Shown: positions 1 through 9,815 of the stretch, piece by piece
Position numbering within the stretch: the stretch's first letter is position 1
Layout: each line of letters begins with the position of its first letter
Source: Botryococcus braunii
Taxonomy: Eukaryota; Chlorophyta; Trebouxiophyceae
DNA: 64,000 nucleotides
Direction of reading: 5' to 3'
Assembly (NCBI GenBank): GCA_002005505.1
Contig: MVGU01001465.1
Location: 1-64,000 of the forward strand
Notes under the pieces: model-generated
What the model was told of the DNA's origin: nothing
Database searches by the model: none
Seen by the model: only the letters and a program-made list of their open reading frames with translations
Made by a program: the position numbers and the translations under genes

Positions 1-215
1 TGGCAGCTACGAGTGTCTAGTCTCTGCCCGTCTACGCCTACCTACATGACTTGTTGGCGAGGGATCCGTCACACCCGCGAGACTCCCCTCCTCCCCTTGC
101 ACTCTAAGTGTTTCGAGCAAAACCGCACATGCAGTTGCAGCCTATCGACTAAACCCCGGGCAAGCGCGCGAGGAGGCATGCAAGGGACCCCACGTAGTCA
201 CTGCACCCGGATCCG
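1..215. other. Region before the recombinase gene, no gene seen
   Basis: About 215 bases left of the 3' end of the antisense recombinase reading frame. Short open stretches exist on both strands, but none resembles a known protein. It most likely belongs to the same G1 complex whose left end lies outside the window. Confidence 0.4.
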
Positions 216-2272
216 TTATAGGTCCCACCCTTGCAAATCCCTCTTCACCCGCTTAAGCTTGCAAGGCAGATGCTTGAAGCGGTCCTCATAGAGCTCTCGG
301 ATCTCAGGGGTTACTATCCTAGCGAGCTTCCCCACTTCTTCGGCAGGGGCCCCGTTGGCTCGGGCATTCTGCACTGCTCCCCTGCGGCTGCCATGAGACG
401 TGGCGGGGTATGCTACCCCGACGGCTTGAAAGTGCACTTCCAGGCGCTTGCGGTAAGTGCCATTCCCGACGGCTTTCTCCAAGAAGGACTTGTGGTTGGG
501 CGCTAGTGGCCGGAACAGGAGGCCCCGCAAGGGATGCCCCTCCTCGTTGCTGACTTGCCAATACTGCCGGAGGAGCCACAAGGGATTGCTGGGCTGCTCC
601 ACCATTTCGAGGACGAAGGGCTCAGGGGCCAAGTCGTGCTTCAAACTCACAGCGCGGCAAAGGAAGGCCAAACCGGACGCCAGGGTTCCTTGCTGTAAAA
701 AGCTAGCCACAGGTATCCCTGCCCCAGCCATGCTGTCAGTTGGGGGGACTCAGGGGCACACACATAGGTAGACCTTCCAATAATTAGGGTACCAGGGCGG
801 GGATTGTCTGATAAGAAAGTGAGTGCATGTGTGTGGGTCTCAGCTTAGCAACGAAGGATGCTGCTGGGCCTTCTAGACATATTCGCCCGTCTCTATAAAT
901 GGATAGCTGGGATGCATGTGTAAGGACTGTTACGCAAGTGTTTCTGGACAGTCCGAGACTGTCAGGGAGGTATGGTATACTGGGATCGGATCGTCGCGGT
1001 CGTGAGAAGTTTGTTCGGTGGAACTCAGCCCGGACCTTCGCCGTCGTCGGAATCCTGATCGGCGGACCCTGGAAATCAATCCGCGCGTCACATCGGTAGT
1101 GAGTAAAAGATTCGAGTCGTTTAAGCATTCGAGACATTCAGCGGTTCGAGCGGGCCTATGTCGAAGGATATGTCGAATCAGGGAGCGATTCGCGTACCTA
1201 TGCAAGCTACTTCAGGGGAAGCCAATTGAATGAGAAAGGGTCATGTCAATGGTAACATATGAGAATACAGTCTTTTGGCACAAGTGGCGCCCATTAGTTA
1301 CAGGCCGGCTCGCATGTAGAGAGAGCACTCACCGTCTTCGGTCTCGAAGTGTTGGAGGTGCCAATCCAACACAGTCTTGCCCCGGGTGAACAAGTGCCAG
1401 CCTATGCTCATAGCAAAGGCGTCCCGTGCAAGGACCACCCGTTCGATGCCCGTGGCAACAGCCAGCTTCCCTTGCACGTGGGCAAGAACTTTGTGGTAGT
1501 CGTCCACCTTCCAGGGATTGGCGCTCTGGGAACGGAACCCTGCTTTATACATGGTTTTCCGGTACCCTGCTTGCCAGTCGGCCACACTCGTGGAGTTGAA
1601 GGGGTTCCCTGCATACCCAGCCTTGGTGTCAGGGGCCTAGGTCCATGGGGCGTACAGCAAGCGAGGTTTGCATGCCTGGATCGCGTGCATACCTTGCAGG
1701 GTTATTGGGCAGAAGGGCCCAACTCTGCCATCATAAAGTTCAATGGCTTTGCGGAGGTAGCCAATCTGATTGTGCATGCTCTCTGGGGAGGACCGAGGTT
1801 GGCCATTCACAAGGAACGTGCCCCGGTGGCTATAGGCATCCAAAAATGCAATGCAGTGCGCATCACTGGCAGTCGCTGGTTCTGCATTCATGCCATTTAG
1901 ATAGTCGATGAACAGGTTGTAAGTGGCATCCCGCTTCTTCCTCGTCTCATCACAGGTAGCTGCGGAACAGGTGGCTAATGCACCCACGAGATTCTGCAGT
2001 CTCTTCTCTGCTGTCTGAGGAGTGGGACGCTGGGGCAAGCTGGGTTTAATGAAGCTCTGACGTAGGGCACGCTGCACATAAGGGAACCCGGCCACGCTGC
2101 ACAGGGCGTCCCGAACAACTGCTTGGTGCGCCCCTGTGGGGCACCCATCTTGCAGATGGCCCTGTAGACTGGGGTCCCTGGGATGTTTGGGAGATTTGTA
2201 GGGAAGAGCGCGTAATCCCTGCCCGCCAGCACACTGCGCGTCAACCCTGCAGATGTCCTGGGCCAGGGCCAA
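216..2272 (-). pseudogene. Tyrosine recombinase (phage-integrase-like), intron-containing, with an in-frame stop
   Basis: Three open stretches on the minus strand (2272-1637, 1585-1298, 731-216) combine into one recombinase. The first holds a SAM-like core-binding region (KRLQNLVGALATCSAATCDE onward). The second holds the helix-rich stretch ending FTRGKTVLDW. The last holds the catalytic HGSRRG (HxxR-type) motif and a downstream LYEDRF stretch that could supply the tyrosine. The first two are in the same frame and separated by one TAG near 1636. The second and third join across a GT-AG intron (749-1332) that keeps the frame. Upstream the frame opens only from TTG, so the true N-terminus is uncertain; a second frame at 2244 also looks codon-like, suggesting a frameshift or another exon. 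Enzymes of this class cut and rejoin DNA through a tyrosine and are found in Cryptons and DIRS-like elements. Family membership is fairly sure; the element type and whether the TAG is a mutation are not. Confidence 0.65.
749..1332 (-). other. Predicted intron of the tyrosine recombinase
   Basis: On the minus strand the donor reads GACG|GTGAGTG at 1332 and the acceptor CCTGAG|TCCCCC at 749. Removing 584 bases joins the two recombinase exons in phase 1 without a stop. The acceptor is chosen because the more obvious CAG nearer the next ATG breaks the frame. No transcript supports it here. Confidence 0.5.
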
Positions 2273-2351
2273 TTACCTAGAGGGGTATGCTGACACCTTC
2301 GGGTACTCCGTAAGGCCTATGGCAAGGGAACACGATAGTACTCTCGATGCT
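2188..2351. repeat. 164-bp direct repeat, copy 1
   Basis: Bases 2188-2351 recur at 2564-2727 with an exact 376-bp offset and no difference that I could see. The repeat holds the first codons of the G1 gag on the plus strand and part of the recombinase 5' region on the minus strand, so a truncated gag start lies in copy 1. Confidence 0.85.
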
Positions 2352-2563
2352 AGCCCATCGGCACCGTCAGGGTAAAGGCACTACGAACGGTCACGTGATA
2401 GGGTGGACAGTAAGCTTCTAGAACTGCGGCGCCAAGCAAGGGCGAGGAAATGAAGGCTCGCACACAAAGAAAAATTGCTGAAAGCCTTCATTGAATATTT
2501 GAAGGAGGATAGCATACCTCCGGGTTGGTTGGCAAACTTATTTGTTGACCCGCCCACCCGCCC
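2352..2563. other. Spacer between the two 164-bp repeats
   Basis: 212 bases without a plus-strand frame. On the minus strand an open frame (2620-2381) reads through it, sharing its first residues with the frame at 2244. No domain is recognised. Confidence 0.4.
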
Positions 2564-2727
2564 TGGGAGATTTGTAGGGAAGAGCGCGTAATCCCTGCCC
2601 GCCAGCACACTGCGCGTCAACCCTGCAGATGTCCTGGGCCAGGGCCAATTACCTAGAGGGGTATGCTGACACCTTCGGGTACTCCGTAAGGCCTATGGCA
2701 AGGGAACACGATAGTACTCTCGATGCT
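2564..2727. repeat. 164-bp direct repeat, copy 2
   Basis: Second copy of 2188-2351. It supplies the ATG and first 33 codons of the intact G1 gag. Confidence 0.85.
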
Positions 2728-3699
2728 TCCGTGGGTCGTACGGAGGACCGCGTGGATATGCTCGAGGCCGAAGTGGCCGTGCTCACTCAGCGTGTTGCCG
2801 GTAAGCACCCCACTTCTGGTCTGTCCTCTGACGTGTTGAACTCTGATTTCAATGCGAGACGAACAACGGAACCGTCACGTGGGCCCTTTCGGCGCCCACC
2901 GGCCCCGTTATTCAATGGGGAAAAGGAGGGGACGGATATCATCACATGGTTCGGTCAATTTGATGACTACTCGTCTATTTTGGGCCTTCGTGATGATGAA
3001 TTAGGGTCCCACGCGTCCCTTTGCCTTACTGGTCGAGCCGCTAAGGAATGGGCGCTCCTAAAAAGGTCTCTTTCTGTTCAAGGAAAGGACGTGAAGGACT
3101 TTGCCATTTTCAGGACCTCCCTTCTCGCACATTTCGTTGAAGTGGAAGTTGAAAATACTGTGCGTCCACGCTTGGCGCGATTGAGGCAAACTAAGTCCGT
3201 GGCAGCTTACCATGCTATGTTTCGTGCTATCATGGTTGAAGCTATCAAGTATCCTATCTCGGGCCCTGAAGCGTGTGCCTACTTTAGGGCGGGGTTAAAA
3301 CCGAACATTTTGGAGGTTTTAACAAGAGATTCACTCGTTCGGAACGAGCTTGGTAACCTGGACATTGTTGTTCAAGCTGCCAAGGAAGCTGAATCCTTCT
3401 TGCGTATGTTGCCCGGTGCAGCGAACGAGAAGGAGACTCAGGAGCTGAAGGCCTTGATCAAGGGCAAGCGCCTGGCAGACGGGGATGCTATTCCACCTCC
3501 TAAGCGCGCTGCCTTTGGGAAGCCTCCGGGCTCGAATGGATCTGGTGCTGGGCCTTCGGGCACGCAGCCCAATGCGTATGCCGCGAGGATGAAGCGCGAA
3601 GGCCGCTGCTACAAGTGCGGGGAACTGGGCCACACGGCTAAGTTCTGCAAGAAGCCTGATGCCCACGACAAGGGCAAGGGCAAGGGACCTGCTTCCTGA
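2629..3699 (+). CDS. gag: G1 gag (Ty3/gypsy capsid-nucleocapsid)
   Basis: 356 codons from ATG 2629 to TGA 3697-3699. A retrotransposon gag capsid-like domain lies at about residues 90-240 (FGQFDDYSSILGL, then a YHAMFRAIMVEA stretch). It is followed by a basic region and a CCHC zinc knuckle, CYKCGELGHTAKFC, at about 327-340, which would bind template RNA. A short coiled-coil-like segment (VDMLEAEVAVLTQRV) lies near the N-terminus. Gag assembles the cytoplasmic particle in which reverse transcription occurs. The downstream pol is in the same frame, separated only by this TGA, so gag-pol could arise by readthrough. The start ATG lies inside the duplicated 164-bp segment. The frame is intact. Confidence 0.9.
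   Translation: MSWARANYLEGYADTFGYSVRPMAREHDSTLDASVGRTEDRVDMLEAEVAVLTQRVAGKHPTSGLSSDVLNSDFNARRTTEPSRGPFRRPPAPLFNGEKEGTDIITWFGQFDDYSSILGLRDDELGSHASLCLTGRAAKEWALLKRSLSVQGKDVKDFAIFRTSLLAHFVEVEVENTVRPRLARLRQTKSVAAYHAMFRAIMVEAIKYPISGPEACAYFRAGLKPNILEVLTRDSLVRNELGNLDIVVQAAKEAESFLRMLPGAANEKETQELKALIKGKRLADGDAIPPPKRAAFGKPPGSNGSGAGPSGTQPNAYAARMKREGRCYKCGELGHTAKFCKKPDAHDKGKGKGPAS
3697..3699 (+). promoter_or_regulatory. Single in-frame UGA between gag and pol; possible readthrough site
   Basis: The gag stop TGA is followed in the same frame by 14 sense codons up to the pol ATG at 3742, and the frame then stays open to 7296. One stop codon therefore separates gag from pol, as in elements that make gag-pol by termination suppression. 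It could equally be a nonsense mutation in a formerly fused ORF. Confidence 0.4.
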
Positions 3700-3741
3700 A
3701 GGTATGGGCCTTCAGACCAAGCAGGGGCTGATGTAAGTCCA

Positions 3742-6700
3742 ATGCAGATAGTCGCTAATGCTTTCCACCCAGATGCTGAGGTGCAAAAGCTGACTATGAT
3801 TTTTGATGGCCAGGTGCAAGGCGTGCACTGCCAGGTATTGGCTGACTCTGGAGCTAGCTGCAACATCATCAGCGCAGCGCTCGCGGATAGACTTGGTCTA
3901 CAAATAGAGTCACCACCGGAGAAGGCAGTGTTGCAAATGGCCAATGGCATGGAAGTTGATCATCTTGGGCATGTTACAATCTCTGTGACGATCCAGGGTT
4001 ACCGTTTTGCTGCTGTAACTTGTACAGTGATGCATGTTCACTCCTGTGAGTGGGATGTGTTGTTAGGGCAGCAATGGTTGACCAGAGCTCGTGCTAGTGT
4101 GAACTTCGATGACAAATGTGTCACTGGGTACACTAGGAAGGGTAAGCCCTTTCGGTTACGATGTAAGGACAACATCGCCATGACTGACTCTGATTGTACA
4201 GATGCAAAGAAGTTAGTCATAACGATGGTACAGGCCAAGCGTCTTGCGCGCGCGGGGTGTAAAACGTTCTTATCATCTGTAACGCAATTGCTGTCTTCTG
4301 AAGCATCGCTTGTGGAAGTACCTGTGAGTGTGCACTCTTTGCTACAAGAGTTTGCAGATGTCTTCCCTGAAGACGTGCCAGGGCTGCCCCCTGACCGTCC
4401 TGGGGTTTCTCACACAATCCCTCTGATTGATCCACATGCGAAGCCTCCATCTCGACCCTTCTACCGACTGTCTCGTTCGGAGGTGATGGAAGCTGAACGA
4501 CAGGTGAAGCTGCTCCTGGAGAAGAAGTTCATAGAACCTTCAACTTCTCCTTACGGTGCACCTATCCTGTTTGTCCAGAAGAAGGACGGTGGTTTGCGGA
4601 TGGTTATTGACTATCGCGCACTTAACAAACTCACCGTCAAGAACAAGTACCCAATGCCTCGCATTGATGATGCACTGGATCAGCTTCAAGGTGCGACCTT
4701 GTTTACAAGTCTGGACTTGACATCAGGGTACCATCAGATCCGGATATCCGACGAGGATGTACCTAAGACTGCCTTTCGTACACCCGATGGATTGTTTCAC
4801 TGGCGTGTCTTGCCGTTCGGATTGACGAACGCGCCGGCAACTTTCCAGACGGCAATGAATACAATATTCCGGCCGTATCTGCATAAGTTTGTCTTGGTGT
4901 ACTTAGATGACATCCTCATCTACAGTAAGACACCAGAGGAGCATTGCCAGCATTTGCGGCAAGTGTTGGAGCTTCTTCGAGAGCATCGGCTCTATGCAAA
5001 TATGAAGAAGTGCTCCTTCGCTAAGTCCGAGGTGGCTTACTTAGGCCATATTGTCTCTTCTGAGGGCGTGAAGGTTGACCCACGCAAGACTGCTGCAGTC
5101 TACAATTGGCCTAAGCCCACGTGCTTGACGGAGCTGCGATCCTTTCTTGGATTAGCAACATACTTCCGTAAGTTCATTCGAGACTTTGCAAGGCTGGCCA
5201 TGCCCCTGCATGGCATGACTCGCAAGGGTGTCCTTTGGGACTGGAAGAGCTCGTGTCAGCAAGCCTTTGATGCTATTAAGCAGGCTTTGACTCAAGCTCC
5301 GTGCTTGGCTTTCCCGGATTTCTCTAAGCCGTTTGAGGTGCATACGGATGCCTCACTGGCAGGTCTTGGGGCCGTCTTATATCAAGAGGGCCGCCCCATT
5401 GCCTTTGAGAGTCGTCGCCTCACACCGGCAGAAATCAATTATCCAACTGGGGAACAAGAGCTGCTAGCAGTGGTTCACGCCTTAACGGTGTGGCGCTGTT
5501 ATCTTGAAGGTGGGCCGGAGTTCCGCGTGGTCACTGACCACAAGGCTATTACCTACCTTGATACTGTGGCACAGTTGAGCCGCCGCCAGACACGTTGGGC
5601 AGAGTTTCTCTCCCGGTTCCATTTCACATGGGAACATATGGCGGGTGCCTCAAATGTGGTTGCCGATGCGCTGAGCCGCACGCCGGTGGGATATTCACCT
5701 CCAAACTCATTGGTGAACACTGTTGTGGTTCGTTCCACTCGTTCATACGTTTCGGAGGGTCCCCCTTGTCTTCCAAATCGCTCCCTTCGGGATGTCATTT
5801 GCGCCGTTACCCGGGCACAGGGTACTCCCTTGGCTGCAGAGGCTCGTGGTATGGGACACGAGTCTAGGCCTCCTTCAGGTGGGGGAGAGGGCATGACGTG
5901 GAAGGACAAGTTTGTGCGTGGTTATCAGGAAGACCTTTGGTTCAAGGAACCTAGCAATGTGGCGCCTCTGGTCGCACACGACGGCTTCCTGTTACACGAA
6001 GGAAAGATTGTTGTGCCGCATGCATTTGGGCTTAGATCCCACCTTATGGAAGAAATGCATGATAGCCCGTATGCTGGACACCAAGGTGTGAACAAAACCC
6101 TGAAGTTGGTTGCCCGCCAATATTGGTGGCCGACGATGACACAGGATGTGACGCAGTACGTGACTCACTGTCACCTCTGCCAGAAGAACAAGGCAAGACA
6201 TGCAAAGCCTTCGGGGCTGTTGCATCCTCTTGAGCTTCCGCATAAACCGTGGGACACGGTGACCATGGACTTCATCACCCGGTTGCCTCGCACCACAGAT
6301 GGGCATGATGCCATCCTGGTGGTGGTGGACAAGCTGACGAAGATGGTCCATTTGGTGGCTACGCAGACCACGGCGACTGCTGAGCAGACAGCGAAGCTGT
6401 TTGTGGATCATATCTGGAAGCTCCACGGAGTGCCTAGAAAAGTGGTGTCTGACAGGGATCCCCTGTTTGCGAGCCACTTCACTCGAGCCTTGTGTCGGAT
6501 GCTTGGGACCAAGCAGGCCATGTCCACGGCGTATCATCCTCAGACGGATGGGCAGACAGAGCGTGTGAACCGTGTTCTTGAGGACATGCTTCGCATGTAT
6601 GTGTCTAAGTCACAGACTGACTGGGACGAGAAGCTGTCGTGTGCTGAGTTTGCTATCAACAATGCAGAGCACTCCAGCACAGGCTTCACGCCGTTCATGT

Positions 6701-7296
6701 TGAACTATGGTCATCACCCGTACCTACCAGTATCGGTGTTGCCAGAGTTCAGGGTCCCGGCTGCCTCGAGCTTTGTCCAACGCATTCAGCGTTTAGTGGC
6801 AGAAGCTCGGCGCACACATCGCATTGCGACGGAACGCCAGGCACGTTACGCTAACACGAAGCGTAAGGATGTCACGTTCGCTCCAGGAGATTGGGTCCTT
6901 TTGTCGGCTAAGAACCTAAGGTTCAAAGAGGGCACACCGAAGCTGTTGCCTCGGTGGGTCGGGCCGTTCCAAATTGCCAAGTCTGTTGGAGGCAACTCCT
7001 ATGAGTTGATCCTCCCGGCACGCTGGAGGATACATGACGTGTTCCATGTGTCACGGCTGGAACGATACCGCCGGGATGGCAGTGTCCAACCACCACCACC
7101 TGCTGAGGTGCTGAAGGGGGAGGACGAGTACGAGGTGGAGAAAATTCTTCACCACCGGAAGGCTCGCCGCTCGTATGAGTTCCTGGTTCGGTGGGTGGGA
7201 TACTCCCCTGAACATGACACGTGGGAATCAGAGGCGAACTTGCGGAATGCCCCTGAGGCGTTGAAGGAGTATTGGGCACGGGTCAAGACGGGCTAG
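3742..7296 (+). CDS. pol: G1 pol: protease, reverse transcriptase, RNase H, integrase, chromodomain
   Basis: 1184 codons, uninterrupted. The order PR-RT-RH-IN-chromodomain defines a Ty3/gypsy chromovirus. Aspartic protease: DSGASCNII near residue 34. Reverse transcriptase: VIDYRALNK, then the catalytic YLDDILIYS near 386. RNase H: VHTDASLAGLGAVL near 535, with the TGEQELLAV and VTDHKAITYL strands. Integrase: HHCC zinc finger at about 772-815 (CHLCQKN), then a DDE core with MDFITRLP, SDRDPLFAS and the YHPQTDGQTERVN segment. Chromodomain: about 1127-1177 (EVEKILHHR, FLVRWVGYSPEHDTWE), which in this group binds histone marks and steers insertion. All catalytic motifs I can check are present, so this is the best-preserved pol in the window. 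The 3' LTR candidate lies 620 bases downstream; the 5' LTR is not in the window. Confidence 0.95.
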   Translation: MQIVANAFHPDAEVQKLTMIFDGQVQGVHCQVLADSGASCNIISAALADRLGLQIESPPEKAVLQMANGMEVDHLGHVTISVTIQGYRFAAVTCTVMHVHSCEWDVLLGQQWLTRARASVNFDDKCVTGYTRKGKPFRLRCKDNIAMTDSDCTDAKKLVITMVQAKRLARAGCKTFLSSVTQLLSSEASLVEVPVSVHSLLQEFADVFPEDVPGLPPDRPGVSHTIPLIDPHAKPPSRPFYRLSRSEVMEAERQVKLLLEKKFIEPSTSPYGAPILFVQKKDGGLRMVIDYRALNKLTVKNKYPMPRIDDALDQLQGATLFTSLDLTSGYHQIRISDEDVPKTAFRTPDGLFHWRVLPFGLTNAPATFQTAMNTIFRPYLHKFVLVYLDDILIYSKTPEEHCQHLRQVLELLREHRLYANMKKCSFAKSEVAYLGHIVSSEGVKVDPRKTAAVYNWPKPTCLTELRSFLGLATYFRKFIRDFARLAMPLHGMTRKGVLWDWKSSCQQAFDAIKQALTQAPCLAFPDFSKPFEVHTDASLAGLGAVLYQEGRPIAFESRRLTPAEINYPTGEQELLAVVHALTVWRCYLEGGPEFRVVTDHKAITYLDTVAQLSRRQTRWAEFLSRFHFTWEHMAGASNVVADALSRTPVGYSPPNSLVNTVVVRSTRSYVSEGPPCLPNRSLRDVICAVTRAQGTPLAAEARGMGHESRPPSGGGEGMTWKDKFVRGYQEDLWFKEPSNVAPLVAHDGFLLHEGKIVVPHAFGLRSHLMEEMHDSPYAGHQGVNKTLKLVARQYWWPTMTQDVTQYVTHCHLCQKNKARHAKPSGLLHPLELPHKPWDTVTMDFITRLPRTTDGHDAILVVVDKLTKMVHLVATQTTATAEQTAKLFVDHIWKLHGVPRKVVSDRDPLFASHFTRALCRMLGTKQAMSTAYHPQTDGQTERVNRVLEDMLRMYVSKSQTDWDEKLSCAEFAINNAEHSSTGFTPFMLNYGHHPYLPVSVLPEFRVPAASSFVQRIQRLVAEARRTHRIATERQARYANTKRKDVTFAPGDWVLLSAKNLRFKEGTPKLLPRWVGPFQIAKSVGGNSYELILPARWRIHDVFHVSRLERYRRDGSVQPPPPAEVLKGEDEYEVEKILHHRKARRSYEFLVRWVGYSPEHDTWESEANLRNAPEALKEYWARVKTG

Positions 7297-7904
7297 GACC
7301 CAGGAGACACACAAATGGCCTTGAGTCGGGCTGTTGTCACTTCGGGGGTCGTGGCATTCGATCCACATGTCCAGTCGACGGGACATCCCTCGTTAGCGGC
7401 GAAGTGGTTGCATTGTTCAACATGTCGTCCTACTCAATAGCTCCTCCCTGTCCCTGGCTATGCCAATGGAAGGGCCCTATTCCGTTCACTGCGGACTTAG
7501 TAGCACCTCAGATAGTCTCAAGGGCATGGTGCACCCCGGGTCTTGGACTCGGTGTCTGAGAGGCTCTGCTGATGGTGGGTTGTGACTCTAGAGTAACCAT
7601 GTACTCTAAGCGCTATGGTGATGGTCAGTGAAACCCCCAATAGCTGGATTAGCCAGATGGATTTCTGGTGACGGAGGTTGTACTTCCGGGAGTGCTCCGC
7701 GGGCAGTCCAAATGAGCATGGGTGTGGATTGTCGTTACCACTAGTCTGCCGGGACTAGGGTGGCGGGTGGCTGGGCAAGAGGTATGGGACTCTTGTCTGT
7801 AGGGCTTCCTGCGAAGGTGGCTGGTCAGGACGTGATACACTCTTGACTGTAGTGCTTCCTGTGTGGGAGATGCATCCCCCGCAATCCGAGACGGCTTGAG
7901 CCTA
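7297..7904 (+). other. G1 3' untranslated region
   Basis: About 600 bases between the pol stop and the polypurine tract. It holds no frame with recognisable protein. Chromoviruses often have a long spacer here. Confidence 0.6.
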
Positions 7905-7916
7905 GGTGGGGGAGGG
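7905..7916 (+). promoter_or_regulatory. G1 polypurine tract
   Basis: GGTGGGGGAGGG directly precedes TGTAACG, the expected arrangement for plus-strand priming next to a 3' LTR. Confidence 0.65.
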
Positions 7917-8107
7917 TGTAACGTTCCGAGTGCGAAGGGTCCGTTAGGGAGCCGATCGGCATCGAGCCGATAGCGCGTGATCGGAGAGCGGGGTACGATG
8001 ACCTCATTACGTAAACTGGCCAGCTTGGCTGGCGGGGTGCTATCAGACGGGTCGCACCTGTGTGAGGTCATTCTCACACGAACTTGAGATCGGCACAAGA
8101 TATTACA
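7917..8107 (+). mobile_element. G1 candidate 3' LTR
   Basis: 191 bases starting TGTAACG after the polypurine tract and ending ATTACA where copia H sequence resumes. The TG...CA ends fit an LTR. Without the 5' partner its exact ends cannot be confirmed. H resumes with CAGGA, the likely target duplication; its partner would lie left of base 1. Confidence 0.6.
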
Positions 8108-9554
8108 CAGGAGTTCTCTTGCAATGGTACGTTGCTCGTGTCGTTGTGCTCGGGTCAGTCCATCAGATTGCAGACTGGGGTTCTCCAGAGCAGCTGGTCT
8201 GAGCGCCTCTTGTGCTCGCATCATTTGTTGTTGCAGGCCAGGGTCAGAGCGTGTGCCGCGTGCCAGGTCCTGAGCTGCTTCGATGGTCCTTCGGATCTCC
8301 ATGGGAGCAGTGTACCTGCGGGGGTCAGGCTGGGGCTCAGCCTTCCCAGAGGGTCCAGAATGGTCTGGGTCTGAAGCCTTGCGAGGAACAGGGGAATGGG
8401 CAGGCTCCCAGTCCGAGTCCTGAGCTTTTGGCTCAGAAGTGGTCTCACGGGAAATGGGAACTGTCTTAGGGAACTGTTGGGAAATGCTGCTCTCTGGGGA
8501 CTGGGGCATAGGAACTCCTGAGACTGAGCTGGAGTCACGCTTATGCCAACACGGGAAGCCCCTCTGAGGTGCTCCACAAATACAACATCTGTGCTCTCCC
8601 TCCAGACACCCCCCCCCCCATATAGATGCGGTAAGCCTTGGAGGTGGTGGAATACCCGGTAAACATCCCAGGCACAGTCTTAGGAGCAAAGACTGGCCTT
8701 TGCACATGTGGAATATGAACATATGCCAGGCATCCCCAGGTGCGTAGAGGAGTGACATCAGGCTTATAACCCCAAAACAGCTGTAGAGGAGTAAGGTCCC
8801 TGCCTATACTTGGGCCCATGTTGAGCAGGGTGCATGCTGTTTCCAGAGCTTCCTTCCAAAGGGTTGGGCTAGCTGCTGCAAATGCCAGAATAGTCCGGGT
8901 TCTTTCCTTCAGGGTGCGGTTGGCCCGTTCTGCCACTCCGTTCTGCTGTGGGGAGTATGGAGCAGAGGTCTCAAGCTTAGTTCCCAGGGAAGCACAAATT
9001 CCTTGAACCGAGCATTAATGAACTCTGTGCCCCGGTCACATCTGATGCACTTCTTAGTCGTTTTTCGTTGTGTCTGCCAGTAGACAAGGAGGTCTCTGAC
9101 TGCTGCACTGATAGCATCTTTGGTCTGCACACGAATTACAACTTTCCACTGTGAAGATTCATCCACGACAGTAACCCACAAACCGACAAATCTCCAGTAA
9201 TGGCTGCAAGTGTCATGGGACGCACTGTGTCAATGTGAACTCTGTCCAGGGGTTCCAAGCAAGTCTGCTACTTGTTCCCAAGGAGGGTCTGGCAGTCTTT
9301 CCTTCTATGCAGGCTTCAAAGTGCACTGGGCATTCAGCACAAGGAGAGAGGGAGGTGTCAATTCCAGTCACCAATTTCTCTTTGGTGAGGCGCTGCATCC
9401 AAGTCTCTCCAGGGTGTCCCATTCTGCTGTGCCATTCGTACCGTCTAGCACAGTTGTGGGGCGTTTGACTGGGTTTTGAGGATTTAAGGACACTTGCAGC
9501 ATGCTTTAGCTGGCTGCCCCCTCTCACTGCTATCAGGTGATGGATGTAATATAG
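8108..9554 (-). pseudogene. Copia H, left fragment: GAG-pre-integrase, integrase and linker, frameshifted
   Basis: Minus-strand copia remnant in three broken frames: 9527-9213 (GAG-pre-integrase with WHSRMGHPGE), 9181-8909 (integrase core with IRCDRGTEFIN) and 8936-8541 (MAERANRTLKERTRT, then LTPLQLFWGYKPD and KAYRIYMGGG). Compared with copia B it has frameshifts after the CDRGTEFIN stretch and in the linker. The linker carries on to LTRAQRHEQRT and then stops abruptly at G1. Its gag end continues on the far side of element D at 31701, proved by a split target and the TATAG duplication. The RT-RNase H part is presumably left of the window. Not functional. Confidence 0.8.
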
Positions 9555-9815
9555 TGTAGGGATAACTGAGCGGAAGAGGTTTTAGGAGACAGTGAGACAG
9601 TTCGTGGTGTGCACGGAAAGAGTGTTACATGAACGATTCGCAGTCCCACTCTTAAACCCAGGGTGGGTTGAATTATAGTGTACTGCCTCAGACGCGTAGT
9701 CGGGCAACCGAGCGAACTACCTGAACGAGGTTGTACTGCGAACCCAGATCACATGGCAAGTCAATGAGCAATGCCAAGGACCATACTAGAGCATTATACC
9801 CTAGGAAATGCTACA
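9555..9815 (-). mobile_element. Element D 3' LTR
   Basis: 261 bp. On the plus strand it runs TGTAGGGATAACTG to GAAATGCTACA. A purine-rich tract (GGGGGAGGG on the minus strand) abuts it at 9816-9830, marking the 3' side of a minus-strand element. Confidence 0.9.

Noticed and set aside
5553..5909. Antisense frames inside G1 and F pol (for example 118, 137 and 273 codons)
   Set aside because: Shadows of the real pol frame; same pattern in all pol copies and no independent features.
7649..8758. 369-codon minus-strand frame
   Set aside because: It fuses the degraded copia H linker with the antisense of the G1 LTR and 3' region; only the H part is real retroelement sequence.
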